NCBI GenBank assembly: GCA_964398655.1 | Contig: CAYNNG010000004.1 | Span: forward strand, 1-64,000 | DNA from: SFFI01 sp964398655 | GTDB taxonomy: Bacteria > Bacillota > Clostridia > Saccharofermentanales > DTU023 | Direction of reading: 5' to 3' | DNA: 64,000 nucleotides | Shown here: in pieces, positions 23,992 through 30,664 of the stretch | Position numbering within the stretch: the first letter of the stretch is position 1 | Layout of the letters: each line of letters opens with the position of its first letter | The notes under the pieces: generated by a model | What the model saw: the letters and a program-made list of their open reading frames with translations, nothing else | What the model was told of the DNA's origin: nothing | The model's database searches: none | Made by a program: the position numbers and the translations under genes

Positions 23992-25287
23992 ATGAAAAAA
24001 GTTGTATTTTATTTAAACCAATTTTTTGGGCAAATCGGCGGAGAGGATAAGGCAGACTACCCACCTCATCTCGAGGCGAAGGCTGTGGGAGCTGCTGCGG
24101 CGTTTTCCAAACAATTAAAAAATGCGGAAGTTACCCACACCCTAATTTGTGGAGATAACTACTATAACGAAAATAAGGATGCAGCCAATGACTTCATCCG
24201 CTCTGCCCTGGAGGAAATTAGGCCAGACCTGCTGATCGCAGGCCCAGCCTTTAATGCCGGCCGCTATGGCATGGCCTGCGCCGGCGTGACCGAGTTAGCC
24301 CACGAACTTTCCATTCCCGCCATTAGCGGAATGTATGAAGAAAACCCTGGCGTAGAGATGGCCCGCAAGTATTGCCTGATTGTTGCCACGGCAGACTCCT
24401 CTTCCCACATGCGTGGGGCACTTAAGGATTTAGCAGCCCTTGCCCAAAAAGTGTTGGATGGAGAGGACCTATCCCCTGAGCGCGACGGCTATCTGGCGCA
24501 GGGCTATCGCAGAACCGAATTCAGCGATAAAATTGGAGCGGAAAGGGCTGTGGATATGCTGCTGGCTCGCCTGCAGAACAAGCCTTTTGTGACAGAGCTC
24601 CCCATGCCCAAGTTTGATGCGGTAGAGCCTGCCTCGGCGATAAGCGATCTCAGCACGGCTACCATCGCCTTGATTACCACGGGCGGAATTGTTCCCCTGG
24701 GGAACCCTGACAAATTACAGTCTGCCTCAGCCCAGAAATGGCTGAAGTACGATGTGGACAAGCTAGATCAGCTGCAAGGCACATACTGCACGATCCATGG
24801 AGGCTATGATCCTGTCTATGCGAATGAGAAGCCGGATCGCGTTGCACCGCTTGACCTGCTCAGGCATTTGGAAAAAACTGGTGTGATTGGCAAAGTCTAT
24901 CCTTACTTTTATACCACAACGGGCACGGGAACAGCAGTAGCCAATTCCGTGACCTTTGGCCAGGAAATTGGTCAGGAGCTGAAAAACGCAGAAGTAAGCG
25001 GAGCTATACTGACCAGTACCTGAGGAACCTGTACACGTTGCGGCGCAACGATCGTTAAGGAAATTGAAAGGTACGGGATCCCCATTGTCCACATGGCGAC
25101 CATTACAACCATATCAGAAGCAGTGGGCGCGAACCGCATTGTTCCAACCGTAGCGATTCCCTACCCGGTAGGAAATCCGGACCTGGGTGAACGTGAGGAG
25201 GCGGTCCGCGAAGATCTGGTCAAGCTGGCCGTCGATGCACTCGGTACTGCTATCAGTAGGCCTACTATTTTTAAATCGCTAAAATGA
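23992..25287 (+). CDS. GrdB-type selenoprotein (UGA = selenocysteine at codon 344)
   Basis: Selenocysteine-containing subunit of component B of a glycine/sarcosine/betaine reductase (GrdB, GrdF or GrdH type), which passes the substrate's carboxymethyl group to GrdA. The frame runs from ATG 23992 (GGGAG 9 bases upstream) through TGA at 25021-25023 to TGA at 25285-25287, 431 residues, the family length. Around the first TGA the reading is LTSTUGTCTRCGATIVKEI, i.e. the U-x-x-C-x-x-C motif of GrdB, and the protein continues with VAIPYPVGNP. A SECIS-like hairpin follows at 25036-25050. A conventional gene caller would split this into a 343-residue protein and a 64-residue fragment. Sec insertion genes (selA-D) must be elsewhere. 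Confidence 0.93.
25036..25050 (+). promoter_or_regulatory. Bacterial SECIS-like hairpin for the Sec codon
   Basis: CGTTGC-GGC-GCAACG: a perfect 6-bp stem with a 3-base GGC loop, beginning 12 bases after the UGA codon at 25021-25023. Position and size match bacterial SECIS elements read by SelB, which lie within the coding sequence just after UGA. Confidence 0.75.
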
Positions 25288-25334
25288 TATAATGCAAGAG
25301 TAATGCTATATAGCTGAATGCAATCTTATCCTAA

Positions 25335-25366
25335 CCGCTCGGTTTTTGCCTAGAAAAGCCGAGCGG
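25335..25366 (+). other. Hairpin between the selenoprotein and regulator genes
   Basis: 8-bp stem CCGCTCGG/CCGAGCGG (25335-25342 with 25359-25366) with inner T4/A4 pairing possible. No T-run follows the stem, so it is not a classical terminator; it may limit read-through or stabilise the upstream messenger. A TATAAT at 25288-25293 without a clear -35 is a weak promoter candidate for the regulator. Confidence 0.45.
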
Positions 25367-25400
25367 CACTGGCCTGTTTGCAAAAGGGGGTACTTTTTCC

Positions 25401-26054
25401 GTGCAGAATTTTCTAGAGTCTGAGATTTTCCGTGCAATTTCCCCGGAAAGTATTCGTAAACTTCGACAGCTTCCCGTTACCTTGCTATCCTACCCTGCCA
25501 AAGAACTGGTACGGCAACAGGGTTCCGCCCTCTCAGATTTTATGATCATTAAAAAGGGCTGCCTGAAAGTCTGCGAGTTCATGATTGATGGCAAGGAGAT
25601 TGTCTCGTCTTATTACTTTGAGGGAGACGGCTTTCCTCTTTATTTGCACTTTGGTGATGTGCATGTTTTTCCTTATAACGTCTTTACGGTTTATAGCTCA
25701 GACGTTTATTTTTTGCCTCTGGCTGATCTGGAAGCCATTATCAGGTCGGATCCGGTCTTTATGGAGAATGTCCTTCGCTTCGTTGCCCGCTATACCTGTT
25801 TTAATAAGCTGATTTTGCGTTCTACCCAATATAACAGAGTTAATCAGCGCCTAGCTTACTGGCTATTGAACCTGGACCAGGTAGACGCCTATAAAATGCC
25901 CTCAACTCAGGAGATGCTGGCAGACCTTCTGCACGTAAACCGCAGTACCCTCAATCAGGAACTGAAGAAATTGGAGACCTTAAAAGTCATTGAGATTAAT
26001 GGCATGGACCTCCGCGTTTTGAATCCAGGCTACCTGGAAGCCCTTATTACTTAA
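25401..26054 (+). CDS. Crp/Fnr family transcription regulator
   Basis: 217 residues. The N-terminal two thirds read as a cyclic-nucleotide-binding beta-barrel domain (SALSDFMIIKKGCLKVCEF, then GKEIVSSYYFEGDGFPLYL), linked by a long helix to a winged helix-turn-helix at about 165-200 (PSTQEMLADLLHVNRSTLNQ). The N-terminal Cys cluster of oxygen-sensing FNR is absent. It starts with GTG after AAAGGGGG. Being next to the hydantoinase-Grd genes on the same strand it is the likely local regulator; ligand and target sites are unknown. A palindrome at 19883-19903 is a possible target. Confidence 0.82.
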   Translation: MQNFLESEIFRAISPESIRKLRQLPVTLLSYPAKELVRQQGSALSDFMIIKKGCLKVCEFMIDGKEIVSSYYFEGDGFPLYLHFGDVHVFPYNVFTVYSSDVYFLPLADLEAIIRSDPVFMENVLRFVARYTCFNKLILRSTQYNRVNQRLAYWLLNLDQVDAYKMPSTQEMLADLLHVNRSTLNQELKKLETLKVIEINGMDLRVLNPGYLEALIT

Positions 26055-26111
26055 GTACACCACAGCTCATACTTGAAGTATGGATACTCCTTCTATTTGC
26101 CCTTCTATTCT

Positions 26112-26142
26112 AGGCCTGGGTCTCCCTAGGCCTCATTTATTT
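26112..26142 (+). terminator. Terminator after the Crp-type gene
   Basis: AGGCCTGGG pairs with CCCTAGGCCT (one bulge) around a short loop, followed by a T-rich stretch (CATTTATTT). It probably ends the accessory cluster. The rest of 26055-26299 shows nothing else. Confidence 0.55.
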
Positions 26143-26299
26143 GTGGATTTGCTTATAAAATGCAGGGGCTGCCGCTGGCATAATGGGCATCTTGGGGAGA
26201 ATTTTTGCCTTTAGCCACAAGTGAACACTTTCAGGGTAAAGTAGAAGAGTCTATTGCCTAGCAGGATGCTCTCAGGAGTCGAGGAAGGAGTCACTTATA

Positions 26300-27157
26300 A
26301 TGTATATAGATTTACACAATCACCTGGTGGACTGGTCTCCCGATGCCGCTCAAAGCTGGGAAGAGTTGTCCTCTGGCATGGCCCATGCAGGGGTCTTGGG
26401 TTTTGGTATTTCTGACCACTATGATTTGGGTAGTTTTACGAGCGAGGGTAGGGAGTGGACCTTTGATACGGACCGGTATTTGAAGACCTTCGGGCCCTAT
26501 CGCCGTAGCCTAGCCGAAGCCCAGGCAGGGCGCGCTAGGGGTGAAAAGCAGCCAGCCTTTGCGATTGGTATTGAGCTGGGCTACCAAAAGCAATACGTTG
26601 AGCAAATCCGAGCGCTTATGCAAAAAGATTTTGACTACTTTCTTTGCTCCGTCCACCAAATATATGGTGCCGATCCCTATGATGACAAGGGCCTTTATGA
26701 GAATGGTCTCCTGCCCTTGTACCGCAACTATTTGGCCACAATCCTGGAGGCGGTTACTAACTTGCCACAAAGCTCTGTTCTGGCCCACTATGACTTCATT
26801 AGTCGCTATGCGCCCCAGGCCAAGTCCAAAATGTACTTTAAGGGACTGGAGGGGGAGTTTGAGGCGATTTTTGACAAACTTATTGCAGAGGGCATTGCCC
26901 TGGAAATTAATACGGGAACGGTAGCAGCCTTGATCGGTAAGGGCTACAGCCTGGAAGAGGCCATGCCAGACCGGGATATCCTGCTGCGCTATCGGGATAT
27001 GGGGGGCCAGTTCTTTACCCTAACTACAGACTCGCACAGTGTGGAAAGACACTTGCGCTTGATCCCAGAAACTCTGCGTTACCTGGCTTCACTGGGCATT
27101 ACCCAGCTCTGCCATTTCGAAAAGCAGCAAGTTGACTTGTATGATATTAATGCCTAA
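26300..27157 (+). CDS. PHP-domain phosphatase (histidinol-phosphatase-like)
   Basis: 285-residue PHP-fold metal-dependent phosphoesterase. Metal-binding motifs are in order: DLHNHLVDWSPD near the N-terminus, GISDHYDL, FLCSVHQI in the middle, LAHYDFISRY, and TLTTDSHSVERH near the end. The architecture equals HisJ-type histidinol-phosphate phosphatases, which carry out the penultimate step of histidine synthesis, but no his genes are nearby, so the substrate is open. GGAAGGAG precedes the ATG. It is monocistronic. Confidence 0.8.
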   Translation: MYIDLHNHLVDWSPDAAQSWEELSSGMAHAGVLGFGISDHYDLGSFTSEGREWTFDTDRYLKTFGPYRRSLAEAQAGRARGEKQPAFAIGIELGYQKQYVEQIRALMQKDFDYFLCSVHQIYGADPYDDKGLYENGLLPLYRNYLATILEAVTNLPQSSVLAHYDFISRYAPQAKSKMYFKGLEGEFEAIFDKLIAEGIALEINTGTVAALIGKGYSLEEAMPDRDILLRYRDMGGQFFTLTTDSHSVERHLRLIPETLRYLASLGITQLCHFEKQQVDLYDINA

Positions 27158-27232
27158 GGGGCGGCTGGCTGCTGCAAGCCAAGCTTCGGTTCCGCGTTAG
27201 ATTCACTCTTTTAGCGGCTGTGGTTTTTCTGA

Positions 27233-27238
27233 TATAAT
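27233..27238 (+). promoter_or_regulatory. Candidate -10 (TATAAT) for the P-loop gene
   Basis: TATAAT preceded by TGA, resembling an extended -10, lies 47 bases ahead of the start codon at 27285. No good -35 hexamer was found. Confidence 0.45.
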
Positions 27239-27284
27239 TTAACAAATACCCGCCCCTAACCGGGCGAGAAAAGGGGTGCACCAT

Positions 27285-27707
27285 ATGGTTGAAGCAATCG
27301 TAGGACGTAAAGGCGGTGGGAAGACTGCCGCTATCATGAAGATGATCAATGAACTTTCCCAAAATGAAGATAATAATATAGTTTGTCTGGAAGTAGGCAG
27401 ACGCTTTGATGGCCATGTTCCTTATACAGTCCGCTTGGTGGATGTAGAAGAATTCCCCATCCAAGGTTATGGCGAGGTCTTAGCTTTTATCGCTGGTGTC
27501 ATCGCCAAGGATTATGATATTTCTCATATCTTCTTAGATAGTATTTATAAAATTGCTAAGGTTGAAGGCAGCGAAGGCCTTACGGAGTTTGTCAAAGCAC
27601 TGGATGAACTAGCTCATAACTTTGAGGTTCAGGTTTACCTGACTATTAGTGATGATCCTGAAGCCCTGCCCAGCGACCTCACACCTTATCTCAATATTCA
27701 CCACTAA
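27285..27707 (+). CDS. Small P-loop protein of unknown function
   Basis: 140 residues beginning MVEAIVGRKGGGKTAAIM, with an N-terminal Walker A motif (GRKGGGKT). A hydrophobic stretch followed by Asp (ISHIFLDSIYKI) could be Walker B. No further domain is present, so it is a minimal nucleotide-binding fold similar to conserved clostridial hypotheticals. The start at 27285 has AAAAGGGG about 8 bases upstream; an in-frame GTG at 27276 lies inside that site. mscL follows after 29 bases and is probably cotranscribed. I cannot assign a function. Confidence 0.7.
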   Translation: MVEAIVGRKGGGKTAAIMKMINELSQNEDNNIVCLEVGRRFDGHVPYTVRLVDVEEFPIQGYGEVLAFIAGVIAKDYDISHIFLDSIYKIAKVEGSEGLTEFVKALDELAHNFEVQVYLTISDDPEALPSDLTPYLNIHH

Positions 27708-27736
27708 TTTCATCTTTGATTTAGGAGTAAGAAATA

Positions 27737-28144
27737 ATGTTTAAGGAATTTAAAGAGTTCATTTCCAAAGGCAATGTTATGGATATGGCCATTGGTATCG
27801 TAATCGGCGGTGCCTTTGCGGCCATCGTAAATTCGGTGGTTAACGATATCCTTATGCCCATTATCGGTTTCCTTACAGCGGGTGTTGACTTCACAGACTT
27901 AAAGATCGTCTTACAGCAGGCGGTTGTAGAGGGTGGAGAAATAGTTAAGCCTGAAGTATCCCTAAACTATGGGACGCTCATCCAGACGATTATCAATTTC
28001 TTGATCATCGCTTTGTTCATTTTCCTTATGGTCAAGGGCCTTAATCAGATGCGCAGGAAAGAGGAGGCTGCTCCTGAGGAACCAGCAGCGAAGTCAGACG
28101 AGGTTCTCTTATTGGAGGAAATCCGCGATAGCCTGAAAAAGTAG
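27737..28144 (+). CDS. mscL: Large-conductance mechanosensitive channel MscL
   Basis: Homopentameric membrane channel that opens under membrane tension during osmotic downshock. The 135-residue product has the N-terminal amphipathic helix (FKEFISKGNVMDMAIG), TM1 (about 18-45) with the conserved GGAFAAIVNSVVNDILMPI pore-lining run, a periplasmic-type loop, and TM2 (TIINFLIIALFIFLMVKG), then a charged C-terminal helix. Length and motifs are typical. TAGGAG lies upstream of the ATG. Confidence 0.96.
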   Translation: MFKEFKEFISKGNVMDMAIGIVIGGAFAAIVNSVVNDILMPIIGFLTAGVDFTDLKIVLQQAVVEGGEIVKPEVSLNYGTLIQTIINFLIIALFIFLMVKGLNQMRRKEEAAPEEPAAKSDEVLLLEEIRDSLKK

Positions 28145-28154
28145 GCGCAAAGCC

Positions 28155-28183
28155 TTGAAATAGGCGGTATAGCTTGCTATACT
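28155..28183 (+). promoter_or_regulatory. Sigma-A promoter of the rimP-nusA-infB operon
   Basis: TTGAAA at 28155-28160 and TATACT at 28178-28183 with an optimal 17-base spacer and a TGC extension just before the -10. Transcription would begin near 28190, upstream of the hairpin at 28211-28239. Confidence 0.75.
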
Positions 28184-28210
28184 AGTAAAGCTATCGTTAG
28201 AAAAATCTTC

Positions 28211-28239
28211 GAGAGCGGGTTTTCCCGCTCTTATTTTTT
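28211..28239 (+). terminator. Terminator/attenuator in the rimP leader
   Basis: GAGAGCGGG with its complement around a TTTT loop, then TTATTTTTT. It is a full intrinsic terminator. It lies after the promoter at 28155-28183 and only 14 bases before the rimP start codon, so it can end mscL transcripts and also attenuate the operon transcript. Confidence 0.8.
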
Positions 28240-28252
28240 GGAAGGAGAAAGG

Positions 28253-28723
28253 ATGGCCAAGGGAAAACGCAACGCCAAGGAAGAAGATCTTTTCACTCGC
28301 TTGCAAAGTGTGGTGGCTGAGCAGGACTGTGCTTTAGTGGACCTGCGCTTCACCAACGAGAATAAGAAACGCTTCCTTCGCCTCTATATAGATAAGCGGG
28401 GAGGGGTAACTATTGACGACTGTGAGGCCGTTTCCATGGTTTGCGATCCCCTCTTGGATGCCTGGGGCGAAAACCAGCATGATTACTTTGAAGTCCAGTC
28501 GCCCGGCCTTGACCGCCCCCTTTCTAGCCCTTTGGAATTTAGCCTTCATACAGGGGAGGAGATAGAGGTCAGCCTCTACCAAAAGCTCCAAGGGCTGAAA
28601 AAATTTACCGGCCTGCTGCAGTCAGCAGACCAGACAGGCATCGTAGTAGAACTGCCTGACCAACAAACGCTAGAACTTGGATATGACCAGCTGGCTCAAG
28701 TCAAAAGAGTGATACGGATCTAA
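28253..28723 (+). CDS. rimP: Ribosome maturation factor RimP
   Basis: RimP helps 30S subunit assembly. The 156-residue protein has the two-domain layout: an N-terminal alpha/beta domain (LFTRLQSVVAEQDCALVDL, then LRLYIDKRGGVTIDDCEAVS) with the family signature VQSPGLDRPL, and a C-terminal Sm-like barrel. The start at 28253 follows GGAAGGAGAAAGG; the upstream in-frame TTG at 28238 overlaps that site. First gene of the rimP-nusA-ylxRQ-infB-rbfA operon. Confidence 0.95.
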   Translation: MAKGKRNAKEEDLFTRLQSVVAEQDCALVDLRFTNENKKRFLRLYIDKRGGVTIDDCEAVSMVCDPLLDAWGENQHDYFEVQSPGLDRPLSSPLEFSLHTGEEIEVSLYQKLQGLKKFTGLLQSADQTGIVVELPDQQTLELGYDQLAQVKRVIRI

Positions 28724-28736
28724 AGGAGAAGCAAGC

Positions 28737-29990
28737 ATGAACGCGGAACTTATTGAAGCCTTAAAATTAATTGAAAAAGAACGGGGCGTAGATGCGGAAT
28801 TAATTTTTACCGCGATTGAAGAGGCCCTGGTCTCTGCCTATAAGCGGGAGGTTCCTGCTGCCAAGTCCAATGACAATATCTTTGGCTTCGTAGACCGAGA
28901 GACCGGCGATATGCACGTAGAAATCCATAAAGAGGTGGTAGAAGAAGTCACCGATCCAGAATCGCAAATTGCCCTGGCTGAAGCCCAGCTCTACAGCCCG
29001 GACTTTGAGGTCGGCGACGTGATCTCCATGAACGTTTCTACAGACCAGTTGGGCAGGCTGGCTGCCCAGGCGGCCAAGTCGGTAATTAACCAGCGCCTGA
29101 CCGAAGCTGAGAGTGAACGTATTTTAAATGAATTTAGTGAGCGGATCGGCGAGCTTTGCTACGGCGTAGTGCAAAGACGCGACCACCGCGAGGTAATTGT
29201 AGATATTGGCCGCGCGGATGCCGTGCTGCCCAAGCGTGAGCAATCCCGTTTGGACAACTACGACTTTAACCAGCGTATGCGTTTCTATATCCTCAAGGTA
29301 GACGAGCGCCGGTCTCGCCCGGTGGTCTACGTTTCGCGCTCTCACCCCAACCTGGTGCGCCGGCTCTTTGAACAGGAAGTACCGGAGATTGCGTCGGGTG
29401 TTGTGGAAATTGTCGCGATTGCCCGTGAGGGCGGCTCCCGCACCAAGATGGCAGTAGTTTCCAACGATCCTAATGTGGATGCGGTGGGCGCCTGTGTTGG
29501 CCAACGCGGCATGCGGGTGCAAGCCGTAATTAACGAGCTGAATGGTGAAAAAATTGACATTATTGAATGGGATCCCGACCTTATGGTCTACCTGTCCAAT
29601 GCCTTGTCACCAGCCCGGGTAGTCCAGGTTGTGGTATATGAGGATGAGATGGCTGCCTCTGTGGTCGTGCCTGACCACCAGCTATCTCTGGCCATTGGCC
29701 GTGAAGGACAGAATGCCCGCCTGGCCGCCAAACTCACAGGCTGGAAAATTGACATTAAGTCTGAAAGCCAGTACCACGAAATGATTGAGGAACAGCTCTT
29801 GGCTCATTTCCATGAGGCCATCCCGGATGAAGATGACGAAGAGAGCGAAACGGAGCAGGAGGTCTCAGACCAAGACGCCCCAGACCAAGATGTCACAAGC
29901 CAAGACGTCACAGACCAAGAGGCTCCAGAATCAGACGACTTGATTCAAGATGATTCTGAACCAGAAAAGACAGAGCCCGAAGATAACTAA
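28737..29990 (+). CDS. nusA: Transcription termination/antitermination factor NusA
   Basis: NusA binds RNA polymerase and nascent RNA and modulates pausing, termination and antitermination. The 417 residues comprise the N-terminal RNAP-binding domain (ALKLIEKERGVDAELIFTAI), the S1 domain (GVVQRRDHREVIVDIGRADA), and two KH domains (VGACVGQRGMRVQAVINEL; SLAIGREGQNARLAAKLTG). After about residue 375 comes an acidic tail with DQDV/SQDV/DQE-type repeats instead of the acidic repeats of proteobacterial NusA. It follows rimP by 13 bases with AAAGGAG ahead of the ATG. Confidence 0.97.
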   Translation: MNAELIEALKLIEKERGVDAELIFTAIEEALVSAYKREVPAAKSNDNIFGFVDRETGDMHVEIHKEVVEEVTDPESQIALAEAQLYSPDFEVGDVISMNVSTDQLGRLAAQAAKSVINQRLTEAESERILNEFSERIGELCYGVVQRRDHREVIVDIGRADAVLPKREQSRLDNYDFNQRMRFYILKVDERRSRPVVYVSRSHPNLVRRLFEQEVPEIASGVVEIVAIAREGGSRTKMAVVSNDPNVDAVGACVGQRGMRVQAVINELNGEKIDIIEWDPDLMVYLSNALSPARVVQVVVYEDEMAASVVVPDHQLSLAIGREGQNARLAAKLTGWKIDIKSESQYHEMIEEQLLAHFHEAIPDEDDEESETEQEVSDQDAPDQDVTSQDVTDQEAPESDDLIQDDSEPEKTEPEDN

Positions 29991-30014
29991 ACTGCAAAGA
30001 GGTTAGATTAACGG

Positions 30015-30653
30015 ATGTCCCAAGGACAGAACAAGAAAAAAACGGTTGAACGCATGTGTGCAGTCTGTCGCCAGCGTTATCCTCAAAAAGACCTCATACG
30101 CTTTGTCATCCAAAAAGATGGCAAGGCACGCTTGGATCTTAAGTCCAAGTCGGAGGGCAGAGGAGTATATCTGTGTCATGACTATGCCTGCCTAGAAAAA
30201 GTCCTAAGCACCCAGAACAAGGGGAGGTCTCCGCTCAAACTGGAGCCGGAAAGCAGGGCTATCTTGGAAGGCCTGCATGCCATGCGCAAGGACCAGGGCC
30301 AGACTGAGGACCCCAAGACCAGCAAGGTGAAGAAGCTTTTAGGCCAGGCCCGCAAGGCTGGCCAGGCTGTTCTAGGCTTTGAGGCTGTGAAAGCCGGCCT
30401 TGAGCAGGGTTCGGTCAAGCTTCTGGTTATGGCTAACGATATGGGACCTTCAAGTCTGCGGAAGATTCGCCAGATCCTTGCGGACCATCCTGTGCAAACC
30501 CTAGCGATTTTGAGTAAAGAAGAACTAGCCCACTGTTTGGGCAAACCCCGTTTAGCCCTGTGCGGAATTCAGGATGAGGGCTTCGCCCAAGCCATCATGA
30601 CTGCCCTCTTGGGCTCCAACCCGCCTCGGCATTTAACAGAGAATAACTCTTAG
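30015..30653 (+). CDS. YlxR-YlxQ fusion (DUF448 + L7Ae-type RNA-binding protein)
   Basis: In most Firmicutes the nusA-infB interval carries two separate small genes, ylxR and ylxQ. Here they form a single 212-residue frame. Residues about 10-85 are YlxR (RMCAVCRQRYPQKDLIRFV, GRGVYLCHDYACLEKVL, with paired cysteines), and about 105-200 are a ribosomal L7Ae/L30e-type domain (KVKKLLGQARKAGQAVLGFE, VKLLVMANDMG). Both parts are predicted RNA binders; YlxR has been linked to RNase P and transcription. Positional context supports a role with the transcription-translation operon. The fusion seems genuine, as there is no stop or second start between the parts. Confidence 0.9.
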   Translation: MSQGQNKKKTVERMCAVCRQRYPQKDLIRFVIQKDGKARLDLKSKSEGRGVYLCHDYACLEKVLSTQNKGRSPLKLEPESRAILEGLHAMRKDQGQTEDPKTSKVKKLLGQARKAGQAVLGFEAVKAGLEQGSVKLLVMANDMGPSSLRKIRQILADHPVQTLAILSKEELAHCLGKPRLALCGIQDEGFAQAIMTALLGSNPPRHLTENNS

Positions 30654-30664
30654 GAGGTACGATA

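Noticed and set aside
25093..25287. A separate 64-residue protein after the GrdB-type gene.
   Set aside because: It is the C-terminal part of the same protein, read through the selenocysteine UGA at 25021; it has no ribosome site of its own.
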